From Paraspadella gotoi (lineage: Eukaryota; Chaetognatha), in NCBI GenBank assembly GCA_051294375.1, contig CM119263.1, positions 8,319,992 to 8,383,991 on the forward strand: DNA of 64,000 bases, written 5' to 3'. Each line of letters opens with the position of its first letter. Positions within the stretch are counted from its first letter, which is position 1. The notes under the pieces were generated by a model. That model made no database searches. It was not told the DNA's origin and saw nothing but the letters and a program-made list of their open reading frames with translations. Of the stretch, positions 33,118 to 44,547 are shown piece after piece. The position numbers were made by a program, and so were the translations under genes.

Positions 33118-33543
33118 AAAGAAAAGAAGAAAAATGCAGAAAAAAGATTCTTCTTCCGCGAAAAGAGTCGATAACCACGACGAATTTGTGGTCCAACCAA
33201 ATCCATAACCAAAACCCGAAGTCTTTTCCTCACTTTCCTCTTTTCCTTACCTCACTTCACCTTCTAGCCTTTTCCTTTATCCTTACCCATTCTCTTCTTC
33301 ATTTCCTTTTTTTTCCCTCTTTCTCGGTTTTCTTTTTCTTTCATTCTCTCTCACACTCAAGCTCCTCTCTCCTTTTCTCCTTTCCTTCTTTTTTCCCTCC
33401 CCCCCTCTCCCTACCCTCGGGCTCTTCCTTTTCTCCCAGTCCCGTCTCCTCCCTAGACGCAGGTTATCTCGGGTGAAGCAATCTCGGCCAGTCTCGATCC
33501 AGATAAATGTATTGAAGCTAATCCCGCGGAAGACCGGAGGCTC
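31326..33543 (+). repeat. Large inverted duplication, left arm
   Basis: From TATATAGTGTTTT (31326) to CCGCGGAAGACCGGAGG (33543) the sequence matches the reverse complement of 34816-37187. Landmarks include AAAATGACGATGTCACTAAA, the CACACGGATTCTCAG segment, the AGTTGAGCG junction before the GA tract and the closing CCGCGGAAGACCGG. A 215-N gap (32394-32608) interrupts this arm where the other arm has about 200 bp of CT-rich sequence. Differences between arms are mostly one- or two-base indels. No ORF in the arm is non-repetitive and long. Confidence 0.95.
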
Positions 33544-34498
33544 ATGACGCGCAAATTCGCGACGATGAATATTTTTCCTTTTCGCCAAAAAAAGGAAAAT
33601 ATTGGAAGAATTTCCAATAATTTCTCTCTCGCTTCTCTCTCCGTACTCTCATACATTCTCTCTCTCTTCTCTCTCTCTCTTCAGATCTTCTCTCTCTCTC
33701 TCACTCAGCTCTCTCTCTCTCTCTCTGCTATCCGTCAATACTCATCGTTTTAACGCTTCACTCAAGAGTTGAAACTATTTTCTATCCTACCTTCTAACTC
33801 TCTCGAAGAACTCTTGGATGGCGCTGGGGAGCGGAGCAAGGGGAAGAGAAGAGAAAAAGCCGCCGAAGGGGGCAGTGGCTTCAATGATAATCCTCTTTAT
33901 GGCGTTTTAACTTCCTTTTTGGGAAAACGAACGTCGCGTCTAAATCCTCGAGCGTCTTCCGAGTTTACATCAGCGCAGTTCCATGTTTCCCCCTTAAATT
34001 TCGGCCGATAAAATGTTCCACTGACTCTTTGACGTCCTTTAAAGTTACGTCACAAAACCGTCGGAACAGAAAATCGCTTTTTATCAACTGGAACCGGCGG
34101 ACCCTTTCCGGGAGGGGGGGGTAGTGAAGGGGGGAAAAAGAGTTCCATCATCTCTCATTCCATCGCCCTCGATTACTCAGAATTCGCCTCCCGCTTCACC
34201 GCCAAGCCTCCAAGGCCCCCCGCGCATTCTCAGATTCCACAATGCGCGCACAAAAATCGATTCCTTTTCCTTTTTTTCCATTAGTTTATCCAGGAGAGAT
34301 CGCCTCTCGGTCCTGCCCTCTTCGACTCCTCGGCTGTCTCTCTCGAACTCTCTCTCGTCTCTCTCTCTTTCTCTCTTCCTCTGCTCTCTCTCTCCTTTCT
34401 CCTCTGCCACATTCCCTCTTGATTATCGTTCTCTTCTTAAAACCCGCTTCACCGCATTTTTTTACTTTTCCCCCCCGCCCCCCATTTCGGCATAATTC
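33544..34498. other. Loop of the inverted duplication
   Basis: Single-copy DNA between the arms, with CT tracts near 33620-33730 and 34335-34400 and two G/C homopolymer patches. No gene recognised. Confidence 0.7.
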
Positions 34499-34826
34499 TC
34501 CTCCCCCTCATTCTATCTTCCTTCTTCTAATTATTTCTGAAGCTGATTATTTTCCCCCCCCGAATGTTTTACATCCACCCCTGATTTCTCCATTAGGCAC
34601 ATTTCCCGCGATCTACTTTACCTCCCACGAAAAAGCTCTCACATTTTCACCATTCGAAGTTTAAGATAAACCCCCTTCTGTCTGTCTCTCTTTTTTTCCT
34701 TCTCTCGTCTCTCTCTCTCTCTCTCTCTCTCTCGCATCCCTTATTTCCGAGCAACCCTCCCCATCTCTTCCTCCCCCCCTACTCTCGGCCAACCGAGGTC
34801 CGCCAAAGAGGGCCTCCGGTCTTCCG
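34499..34826 (+). repeat. Direct duplication X, first copy
   Basis: Matches 42740-43083 in the same orientation, from CCTCATTCTATC to GGTCCGCCAAAGA. Outside the CT microsatellite the differences are almost all indels. Its right end coincides with the start of the inverted right arm. Confidence 0.93.
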
Positions 34827-35272
34827 CGGGATTAGCTTCAATACATTTATACTGGATCGGAGACTGGCCGAGATTGCTTCACCACCGAGATAAACCGTCG
34901 TCTAGGGAGGAGACGGAACTGGGAGAAAAGGAAGAGCCCGAGGGTAGGGGGAGGGGGGGAGGGAAAAAAGAAGGAAGGAGAAAAGGAGGAGAGGAGCTTG
35001 AGGTGTAGAGAGAGAATGAAAGAAAAAGAAAACCGAGAGAAGAGGGAAAAAAAGGAAGAGGGAAATGAAGAAGAAGAATGGTAAGGAAATAAAGGAAAGG
35101 CACGTAGGACAGAGTGTGAGGTGAGTAGGTAAGGAAAAAGAGGAAAGTGAGGAAAAGACTTGGGTGTTTTTGGTTAATGGATTTGGTTGGACCACAAATT
35201 CGTACAGGTTTATCGACGTCTTTTCGCGGGAAGAAGATACTTTTTTTCTGCATTTTTCTTCTTCTTTCTTCT

Positions 35273-35304
<32 letters not shown>

Positions 35305-37187
35305 ATCTCTATCTCTCCCTCTCTCTTCTCTTGTCTCTCTCTCTCTCTCTCTTTCCTTTCTCCTCTCTCTCTCTTCTCTCTCTCTTCTTCTCTCTCTCTC
35401 TCTCTCTCTGTCTCTTCTTTCTTCCCCTCCTACCAGCGATCCTGTACTCTCTCTCTCTCTGTCTTTTATCTCTCTTTCTTCCCCTTTTTCTAACCCTTCT
35501 AGCTTCAACTCATCGTCTTTCCTTAAAAAAACTCCTCTCTGATTCTTCATCTCTCGTTCACTCTTCTCTCTCTCTCTTGCGTCCCATCTCATTCTCTCTC
35601 TCGTCTCTCTTCTCTCTCTCTTTTCGCTCAACTGGGTCTAGCTGAAAGCCAGTTCCCAAGGAATTGCAAGCGAGATCACTCTTTGCAATTCAATCAATGA
35701 TGCCGCCTTCAGCAGGTCTCTTGTCAAACACCTAAAACGTTTATTCCAGTTATCAACAACATCTTTCTCGCTTTAATTTTTTTTTTCCGTTTCTGTTCTT
35801 TACTTTAACCTTTTTATTTTCTCTTTTCTTTCTTATACTCTCCTGCTTCTTTCCTTTCTTCTTTTTTCCGTGTTCCGTTGCCTCAACCTTTCTCCTTAAG
35901 ATCCTTTTCCCCCCCTTCTCTCCTCTCTTCTCTCTTTCTCTTTCTCTCTGCTCTCTCTCTTCATCTTCTCTCTCTCTCTCTCTCTCTCAGCTTCTTATTC
36001 AAAGTTTTTAAGAAACTCCTGAGATTGAATACGAAAAAATAAGCGACGCTTTTTTTTTTCGTTACTCTTACAAAGCGGTGGCATTTCCCTCGTCATTGTC
36101 GTCATTTGTATCTCGTCTTTGCGTGCAAACCGAGGCTCTTCGTTCTCGGGCAATTGTTGAAGCTCCAAAAGACGCCACGCGATGGGCCCAAAATCGCTCT
36201 CCCTTTTTTTTTTTCTTTAAGTCGCGACTTGTAATCTTTTTTTTATACCTTTTTTACAAAATTTTTAAGGCCTTTTTTCTTTTTTTTCTCTGATCCCTTT
36301 TACATTTTATTTTTGTTGGTTTAATTATTATAAACGAAATTGTCGTCAGATAATGTGTATTTGAAATTTTGTCGCTACATTTTTAATTAAATAACGTTTA
36401 ACAATATCATTTTTTTAAAAAGAACATTTTCTAAGCGTCTAATCTCGTTTAGTGACATCGTCATTTTTGTTTTCTCTCTTTATTATATTGTATTTTAGCA
36501 TTATTTCAGACATGTTCAAAAGGGGAATTCGCTTTTCAGAAGAGCTTTCTGGAGGTCGTTGTTGCTCTGTCAACGGCAGGATTTTTTTGGCTAAGCGTAT
36601 CTTTGCCTGTCAGAAGCGGAGAAGCCTATTTGATTTGAGGGAAAAATATAAAAAAAAAAAAAGGGTGGAAATTGCGTGACAGGAGAAAAATTACCGCAGG
36701 CCAAAATGGAAAGTACTAGAAGTAATTAATCATAGCATCTACATGTCTTAGTGTTTATAAAACAAGTACACGAGCTTTTTAGTAAGATTTCATATGGTTT
36801 ATAACCTGTTACACATAATTTGTAATGTACTTTTAGAAAAAGGTTGCTTAAAGTTCTCGATAAATTGATAGTGTACTTGACTGAGTTTATTGGCCCACTT
36901 TTTTAAAATGATTCACTTTAATAGTTGCAAAGATGTATACCAAAATAAAGAGATGCCTCACTTACACTGAGAATTCGTGTGAAGGGGGAAAAAGAAAGAA
37001 AAAAAAAAGAATTTGTAGTTTAAATTGCAATTACAAACAGAGTTTTCCCATCATCCCACTCCATTCCTTGGGACAACACATTTCATTGTCTTATTATATT
37101 CTATCATTTCCCATTTTCTGCTAAATTCTTTGATCAAATCTCTTTTAAATTCTCCATACTTAAAATCTTTTTTTAAAACACTATATA
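34816..37187 (-). repeat. Large inverted duplication, right arm
   Basis: Reverse complement of 31326-33543. It ends exactly at a 25-N gap (37188-37212), beyond which homology is lost. The CT tracts at 35270-35420 and 35560-35630 are the counterparts of the GA tracts at 32840-33110. Confidence 0.95.
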
Positions 37188-37212
37188 NNNNNNNNNNNNN
37201 NNNNNNNNNNNN
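37188..37212. other. 25-N placeholder gap
   Basis: Separates the right arm of the inverted duplication from the BEL/Pao pol region, so the true neighbour of either side is unknown. Confidence 0.99.
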
Positions 37213-37335
37213 TAACCCCCCTACCCAACACCCAGCAGGCCATGGAGTTCACATTCCTAAGAAATAAAGATTTAACTAGTTTCGCATCTTTCATGGAGTT
37301 GGCCTTCTATGAGTTGGACAGGGATGAGATTGAAT

Positions 37336-38620
37336 GTGATCGATAGTGGTGCCGATTTTTGGCACACATACTATGGACAACTTTACCCTGAACAATGACA
37401 ATATGGCTTCTGCTCGCGCTTTCTGGCGCTAGTTAGAGTAGAAATTCAAACCCCTAACGATTTGAAGAGAGTATGAACTCCTCCAGTCTTCATTGCTGTT
37501 GAGAAGAATAATTGTTCAGAAAAAATTCCAGCGCGATATGGATGAAGGTATGTATGACTTCCCCTTGCCAACTAACCCTAGCGGCAGCTGTATCTGGCGC
37601 CTTACCTTGTGTTCAGGCATGGAGGCAAGTCTGGCCGACAGCAGTTGAAAGACCTTCTGAGGGCTTTGACTGTTCGGTCGAGCTCTAAACTCTTTCTCCC
37701 GGCCTCAGTTTTGTAGCCATTATCACCCCTGGACAATGAAGAGCGATCATTGTCTCGACGGCCTTGATCGTTGCTTCAGAGTGGGGATTTGGGACCTGCT
37801 CATGAGAAGGGATGAGTCATCTAGAGATGATTTTGGAGGTCTGAAGAAGAAGTCTTCAGGCAATCAATTGAATTTGTTCGTTGATGGCATTTTCGGGTTG
37901 CTCTCCCATGGAAAGGTGGCCGTAAAGCTGCTCGATGAATGAACCTTTCTAGGTTGACCATTCGTGCCATGGCTATGAAGAGTAGCCGCAAGAAGCCATG
38001 CTAAGTTGCTTTCGCGATCTTGAAGCCTTTGACATAGTGAATGGGATGTCAAGGAGTGGTTTGGGCATTGAAGGAAAAAGTTCGCCTCTGAGATCTTCAG
38101 AAGTCAGTTTGACCCTCTTCAGCCAATCTGTGACAATGCCCATGTCGCTTCGTTCGTAGAGATGATAAGCCTGGGGAGTTCAGGATTTGCCATTTTGATT
38201 GCTAACGAAGGTAAGAGGTATAGTTGAAATAGTCAGCTCATGGGCAGGTCCAGACTTGAACAGCAGAAGCTAATCGGCGATCTTGCTCGCTTTAGGGAGA
38301 AGCCTATAGGTGCTGATGGCATGTGAAAGGTGTTCTTTCACCAGGTGAGGGTTTCTCCTCCCGACACAGAAGCTTTGAGGTTTGCCTTTATGGCGTGATT
38401 CTTGAGGTCTTTAGCCTGGATCCTCAAAGCTCTCGTTGACTGTGTTCGGTTTGAAGCCCTCCCCATCTGCCTGTGATTTTGGGTTGGTCAAAGTACCTGG
38501 CTGAAACCCTAGTCGGTGACAAAATACCATCCTGTCACTATTTGAGCAGTTAAGCGGGACTGTATGTCGTTGATATTTATGATATTCGTCAGGCATCTGT
38601 TGAAATGCAAAAGAAGTCAC
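37336..38620 (+). pseudogene. pol: BEL/Pao pol: aspartic protease and reverse transcriptase part
   Basis: VIDSGAD at 37336-37356 fits the DSG active-site motif of retroelement proteases (moderate support). At 38442-38492 the frame reads VFGLKPSPSACDFGLVK, a form of the segment preceding the catalytic box in BEL/Pao reverse transcriptases. At 38563-38574 the catalytic box region reads YVVD where YVDD is expected, either an altered site or a local sequence error. Between these islands the frame changes repeatedly and stops occur. The enzyme would copy element RNA into DNA in a cytoplasmic particle; this copy cannot do so as written. Confidence 0.75.
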
Positions 38621-38889
38621 ATTGAACTGCCAGGAGTTGTTTGCCGCTGTGCTTCACACCACCAAATGCGCCGATCGAAGACCCTGAGGTGCGGCAGGCG
38701 ATTGGAGATTGTGGGCATCAGCCAGCTGAAGAGATGTGAAGCGATCCTGATGAGCTGATGGGCCCAAGGCCCTGGCTGAAGCTTATGATCGAGCACAGAT
38801 GATAAATTTGCTGGCCTTATAAGGTGATCACCTTAAGATGGGGGGAGAAGTGAAAGTGACTTAAGAGGCAGTTGAGGCCGAGAGGCTGG

Positions 38890-39570
38890 TATTACATCCC
38901 TGTATGACCCCTAGGAATCGCTCTTCCCTGCCTTCTTTTTGGCCAAGCGTATACCTTCAGCGCTTGTTGTGCTTGAAGAAGGGGTGCCAATTGGGATGAT
39001 CCTGTGCCCTAGGATGAGTTAGATTTGTTCATGGATGGAGAGGTTCCCTTGGCCGACGATTTTGAAATTAAGCTAGGAGATACCATCTTACCCATCGAAG
39101 TTTGGGAATTGTTGCTGTACAGGCAGCCTCCCACCTGTTTGGTTGATGCCTCCATTTTGAAGCATATGGTGCCTGGGTTGCTTAATCTTCGCTTTGTGAG
39201 TGTTCACTGGCAAAGTCATATTTTGTTTTGTGACCCTCGCCGATCGAGGGCGTTATGCACCATCAATCCAGAGAAACAAGGTCTGGTTTGAGGAGACACT
39301 CCCACGCGTCTTGAAGTTTGAACTGCTGCAGGTCGTGGGCGGTTGGACCTCTACAGTCTGCATAGAGAACAAGAACTCGATTTGAGAAAGGCAAGACTCA
39401 GTACCTCTGGGTCGGATTCTCAATTGTGTCCTGAAACAGAGGTTCGCCAAATACAAGAGAACCGTTTTTATAGGCTTTTGTTGCGAATCGCGTCCAAAGA
39501 TCCTGCAAAGGACCGACGCCTTGTGATCAGTTTGAGATATGTCCCCACGGACGTTAATTTTTCCAGCTGA
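38890..39570 (+). pseudogene. pol: BEL/Pao pol: connection and RNase H part
   Basis: SLYDP at 38898-38912 followed by an in-frame TAG matches the SxYDPLG element typical of BEL/Pao. PAFFLAKRI follows at 38928-38954. VDASIL near 39140 resembles the first RNase H strand region. FVANRV at 39477-39494 and LRYVPTDVN at 39532-39558 are strong BEL/Pao RNase H signatures. These islands are in different frames. RNase H removes the RNA template during reverse transcription. Confidence 0.8.
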
Positions 39571-40109
39571 CATGTGTTTCCGGGGCTTGTGGGCCTGATG
39601 AAGGAGAAGTGGGACCAACTCCATTCAGGGTCGCCCAGTTTGTCTCCGAAGGAGTTGCCCCGAGAAGTGCTTGGCAAGTGCGAGCAGATTGACGCCAGTG
39701 CCCGAAGAAGTTACTGTCGTGCACCAGAATGACATATCTAATTGTTACTAGTGCCCTGTGAAGGATGACCTTTGTTGACCCGCCCTCTTTGAGAATGTTC
39801 AACATGAAGAAGAGCGGTTTCGACCGGCATTTTTCGAAACATTCTTGCACGGTGTTCTGAACACCCTCTTCAAGGTTCCTCCGCATGATCTCTTGATCTC
39901 TTGAGCGTTTGACTGAGTGACCTTTGGGTCCCGGTTATGCAGCAGCAGTCATTTCTCTTGCCAGAATTGACAGGCGTTGGGCATTATTTTCGGAGAGATG
40001 TCCGAGACGACGAGCGTTCGATGGGAATTCGCCCTGAGGAGAAAGCTTGACCCCTTTTGTTTGTTGATGCTCGGCCACCCTTAGTGGTGGATGGCAGAAC
40101 CTTGACAAG

Positions 40110-41350
40110 GTGCGGGTACCGAGGGAAGTATCAGTAACTAGGCAACCCATGGATTCTCCATCGTCGCACCATTCTGTCATAGGACCTGATTCAGAAGTAT
40201 ATCATGAAGAGTGGCGCATGTGGGTGGAGGCCATGTTGGGCTCACCTTCGCGTCTAAGTTCTGGGCAGAACATGGGGGCGCGCTCTTGCACCAGGATCAA
40301 TGAGTGTGATGCATTGTTCATTGCCGGAAAGATGCGAGCGCAACCCCTTGAGCCAGGAAAATGGGCACCGCTCTGACCGGATGTGTGCACACGAAGGCCA
40401 TCCATCCTCTCTACTGGTGTTAACTCATTTGGTTCCATTTACGGTTTGCGATTGGGTAGGTCGTCGATGGCAGCGACAAAAAAAAGATGTGTGTTGTTGG
40501 CGCTTTTCACTTGTGTCTCGACTCGCGCTGTCCACTTGAGGTCGGTGAGACCTTTGTCCGACGGACAGTTTCCATACTTGGCGTTGCTGCCGCTTTAACG
40601 AACGATGCCACCCAGCGAGTCCCTGTCACATGTTCTCTTTGATTGCGGCACAAACTCAGGGAGCGCATCGTGACGTTGAAGGAGGAGGTTTTGAGAAGCG
40701 TCCCCAGGCCTTGTTTGGCAGAGAGCACTTGACCAGCGGTTTTCATGCGCTTTAATGCACCTCAGGCACCGCACCAGGGTGGGAGTGTGGAGAGGTTGTG
40801 TTTGAGGAGGTCATGTAAGGAGGCAATTGTTTTGCGCTTGATCGTTAGAGGTTTCCATGATCTGCGCCTGAGAGTGTTTTTTTAACTACCCTTTGTGGCT
40901 GTGGTCTGCTGAATCCTCAACCGGCCGTCCTATTACTAGGGTTTGTTCTGACGATCCTAGCGACCGTTTGCTTCCTCTTACACCTAATTTTGACTTTCTC
41001 CATCCTAACGTTTCCTTGCTCTCTCATCTCGGAGATCGTTCCGCCCAGGCGAAGCCCGGTGTGTGATTGCCCCTTTAGGAAAGATATTGGAAGCAGTCGC
41101 AGGAGACTCCCTTTTGTCGATTCCTTCTGGAAGAGGATGGCGTACTTGAGTAATTCTCCGAGATTTGCAGAAGCCCAGAAATGGATGGCGACGAGGCGCA
41201 ATCTCTCCATTGGAGATGTATTGTACTCGTTACTTTGTGAACGATCTTCCGTGCCGAGGACGGCCTTCGGAAAAATATGGCGATAGTTGAAAGAGACGAA
41301 TGGCCTGTTGACGATTGTCCGGAGAGTTGAATTGTTCGTACCCGCTTAGG
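40110..41350 (+). pseudogene. pol: BEL/Pao pol: integrase part
   Basis: An N-terminal zinc-binding region is visible as YHE near 40200 and a Cys-containing segment ending KMRAQPLEPGKWAPL at 40376. The catalytic core follows: TGVNSFG (near 40420), LFTCVSTRAVHL (40503-40538, diagnostic for BEL/Pao), a DCGTNS-like segment near 40640, NAPQAPHQGGSVERL (40754-40798), RPITRV (40926-40943) and LPLTPNF (near 40970). The C-terminal region is seen as FWKRMAYL (near 41125) and RNLSIGDV (41197-41220). Several frame changes separate these blocks, while hallmark residues are well kept. Integrase inserts the element DNA into the host chromosome. Confidence 0.88.
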
Positions 41351-42739
41351 CAAGGGAAAGCGCCTTCACCGTGACGTACGTTGTGAGTTGGTGCTTCTTG
41401 AAGCTGATTGGTTGATGACGCAGTGGCGAGGCGAAAATGCCAAAGACTTAGCAGCCTTGGTCTTGACTGACATGGAATATGAAACCAAGCTGTTATTGAT
41501 GCATCCTCAGATTGATGCTCCTGGCGCGTCAGCAGATGGAGGGGGGAAGCCCCATCCACGACCGGCAGTTGAGGCTGTGCCTCCCACTCCACGACCCCCG
41601 CCATGGACGACAAGAAGCAACCTTCTGCCTTCCCTTGATCGTGATCATGCTTGATATCGAGCCCCGGCAACTTCGGGGTTGTCGACGGGACTGGGGTAGA
41701 TGGATTACTCTAAGATGCTCTTGGCAGCTATGCATAGTTACCTTGTTGCAATTTGACGGCTCATTTCGTTTTTCTGCTCTTGATTTGATTTAATTAATTG
41801 CATTTAGATTCCCGGGTTTATTATTTTAGACTGGCATATGAATTTCGGAATATGATTTTGGCTCATGCGATTGTTTTTTAGCGTCGAGGATTCCGATCCG
41901 CTTTTTCATTTTGATTTTATTCTCGTAGATTGGGATCTGGTGTCGGATTTGAGAAGATCGATTTTCTGGACCAGTGGTTCTGTGATGAGGGTGGGAATTG
42001 CTTCCCTTTTCCCCTTAATTGATCCTCTTTTGAAGCCCTTCCTGGATCCACTTTTGCCCCTCCTTCTCTCCCCTGTCCAGTTGCTGTGATCGGCAACCAG
42101 GACGGTGTCTCGGAGACGTGTTTAAGGTGATTGGGCCCGCCTATTCCATTTTTTCAGTGTCAGTTAAAGACGCACAGTCACGGGACTTCCAGCAGCGCGG
42201 GCTCCGCAAGGCGCGGTGCTTCTTGCGGGAAGGGGTGTTTTGTAATCTGTGTTGGGACCGTCGCGCGTTCGACTTTCGCGTTTTAGGATATCCGCAAAAT
42301 GCAAGCTTTCTTCCTGCGTCCTGGATTCGGGTCGGACCAATCACCGTCGAGGAGAATTGGTGTGAGAAGATAATTTTTTACATTTTTTACCGCTGTTTTC
42401 CGCGCCCAGTCATTGAGGGAAACGCCGTTGGTCGTATAGCCTTATTTGAGTCGCATATGATTCTTGTTATTTACTAGACGGCCAACCGTTTTTTTCAAAC
42501 CCAAGTAGAGGGTTATTTTTACTTGCGATGCACGAATTTTTAAACTTGTTTTTAATTTGGTTTTTTTTTATAAATATGTTTTACTCTGTTTTTAACTAGT
42601 TTCTTTACATTGTTTTTTAATTGCGTTTAATATGTTGAATTTCGTGCCTTTTTAATTGGATACATACATGTTATTTTTTAACCTCACTAACTTTCGAATC
42701 CTCGGCCGAGCAATTTAGGTTATTTAAGATACAGGAATC
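41351..42739 (+). other. 3' tail of the retroelement region, no recognised gene
   Basis: 41.39-41.65 kb holds an open frame with a Pro-rich end after a GGAGGGGGG purine run (41538-41546). 41.76-42.70 kb is T-rich with GC-rich islands (for example 42170-42260), similar in texture to the 4-13 kb block. A terminal repeat may lie here but no partner copy is visible. Confidence 0.45.
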
Positions 42740-43083
42740 AACCCCTCATTCTATCATTCCTTCTTCTAATTATTTCTGAAGCTGATTATTTTCCCCCCCC
42801 GAATGTTTTACATCACCCCCTGATTTCTCCATTAGGCACATTTCCCGATCTACTTTACCTCCCACGCAAAAAGCTCTCACATTTTACCATTCGAAGTTTA
42901 AGATATAACCCTTCTGTCTGTCTCTCTTCTCTCTCTCTCTCTCTATCTCTCCTCTCCTCTCTCTTCTCCTCTCTCTCTCTCTCTCGTCATCCTCTTACTC
43001 TTTCCTCTTCCGCATGCATATCCTAACCCTCCCCATCTTTCCTCCCCCCCTACTCTTCGGCCACCAGGTCCGCCAAAGAAGGG
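42740..43083 (+). repeat. Direct duplication X, second copy
   Basis: Second copy of 34499-34826. The CT microsatellite inside is longer and more interrupted here. After 43083 the sequence continues into AT-rich DNA with no match to the first copy's right flank. Confidence 0.93.
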
Positions 43084-43407
43084 GAAAAAAATATCGAGTT
43101 ACTATACTTTAAATACTTTAAATAGATTTTTTTTATCCTTTTTTTGTCTTATCAGCGAGCGGAACTTCATTTTTAGTGCTATTAGTCTTGCTCAATTCTT
43201 TTTATCGTTTTATGCGTTAAATAGTTTATTATTTTAGTTTTAAAAAAATAAAGGGTTTTCATAAAAATTAATTTTTAGCCAAAACTGCTTACAGCAGATT
43301 CTGGCCCAAAAATTCACTTTGTCGGTCCGTCTGTACATCCCTGAAATCTTGTTGGTAAGTCACCTAGATCCTGTTAGAACATCGAATTATTATAAATTAT
43401 GCTAAAA

Positions 43408-43468
43408 ATCGATGTCCGTCCGTCCATCCGTCCGTTTGCCTGTCTGTTCATCCGTCCGTCCCCAGTTA
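43408..43468. repeat. Degenerate (GTCC)n tract
   Basis: GTCC, ATCC and GTCT tetramers over about 60 bp, followed by GAAATTTTGTGTGTAGG. Such tetramer runs are often part of dispersed repeats, but no second copy is present in this window. Confidence 0.8.
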
Positions 43469-43599
43469 GCCTTGAACGCCTCATCAGTGGATGGCGCGGT
43501 GTACTTGAAATTTTGTGTGTAGGTAAAAATGGGAGTTATTGAGCTGGAAATCAAGTTTCGATGGAATCGACCGAGTGGAAAGGAGTTTAATTATAAGAA

Positions 43600-44310
43600 A
43601 CAAAAAACTGTTTCATTATTTTATTAAGCTTTTTTTCTTTTTATATAAAATGTTAATTAAAGATTAATCGGTCAATCAATCAATCAATTAATCTTTAATC
43701 TCTTAATTACCTAATTAATTATTTAATTAATCTTCTATTTAATTTCATATGAAAAGAAAAAAGCAAAATCAAATCGGGAAACGTGTTGCTTTTTTTTCAT
43801 TTAAACTCTTTCCACACAGACGATTCAAAAACAAATTAATTAATTAATTAATTTGCTTACCGCTAATGATCGTGGGCAGATTCGGTATTGTTTGATTAAA
43901 CTTGTTTTTAGCCTAAGACTCCGGAAATAAATGAGAATATTTTTAAGCTACGAAATAGCAGCCTAGAGAGAAACACAACGAAAAAGCTAAAGGAAAAAAA
44001 AATAAAACCTCAAAAAACTATGGGGGAAAAAATGAATTTAACTCATATTGAAAATGTTTACATTTTGAACAAAGGATGGGGATCTCAGTTCGTACGCTAT
44101 CGATCTACCGCTAATGATGAAACGAGTATGAAAAAGTATGGAAAAGTATGGAAAACGCTCGGGGAAAGGAAACGATTAAGCGAAGGGAAAATTTGGGGAC
44201 CAAATGAGGTTGAAGACGAGAAGAGTCTTTGTCCCCAATGCGAAGAGCCACTGGCCACTTAATGCGTCTCCTGGGAGAACCGAGCTCCTCTATCGTCACA
44301 TTATCTTCGC
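43600..44310. other. AT-rich spacer
   Basis: Contains repeated AATTAATTAATT and TCAATCAATCAA words near 43670-43740 and 43832-43852, and an 80-codon + strand frame (44020-44262) with no recognisable motif. No gene asserted. Confidence 0.55.
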
Positions 44311-44314
44311 TTAT

Positions 44315-44407
44315 CCTCTCTTCTCTTCTCTTCTCTTCTCTTCTCTTCTCTTCTCTTCTCTTCTCTTCTCTTCTCTTCTCTTCTCTTCTCTTCTCTTCTC
44401 TTCTCTC
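44315..44407. repeat. (CTCTT)n pentanucleotide, about 18 units
   Basis: Uninterrupted TTCTC/CTCTT pentamer array. Confidence 0.98.
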
Positions 44408-44522
44408 TTGTTTTATTTTTCTTCGCGTCCTCTCTTCCAAATTTAGTGGCGTTAGATAGTTAGATAGAAAGGTGGTGTTGGATAGATAGATAGATGGATA
44501 ATTAGAGAGAGAGAGAGAGAGA

Positions 44523-44547
44523 NNNNNNNNNNNNNNNNNNNNNNNNN
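44523..44547. other. 25-N placeholder gap
   Basis: The inverted copy B of the 13.26-kb segment starts at the first base after this gap. Confidence 0.99.

Larger units (their letters stand above)
37213..42739 (+). mobile_element. BEL/Pao-type LTR retrotransposon, incomplete and frame-broken
   Basis: The pol signatures appear in the BEL/Pao order protease, reverse transcriptase, RNase H, integrase, all on the + strand between 37336 and 41350. No Gag was found upstream, where a gap and the inverted arm intervene. The 41.35-42.74 kb tail is T-rich with GC islands and may include a long terminal repeat, though no repeated pair is present. Base use is balanced and free of dinucleotide repeats, unlike the flanks. 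The segment lies between the two copies of duplication X. Family assignment rests on several short motifs typical of this group and is firm. The exact ends are not known. Confidence 0.88.

Noticed and set aside
34879-35631. 250-codon minus-strand frame rich in Arg and Glu
   Set aside because: It is the GA/CT repeat portion of the inverted arm. Its counterpart in the other arm is broken into different frames.
31326-37187. Simple missed-adapter palindrome from a single long read
   Set aside because: Such an artefact has almost no loop. Here 1.27 kb of non-inverted sequence separates the arms, so a more complex join or a real duplication is needed.
31326-37187. Foldback or Polinton-type DNA transposon with long terminal inverted repeats
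   Set aside because: The loop has no transposase, integrase or polymerase, and the arms consist of local microsatellite-rich DNA with no clear terminal motif or target duplication.
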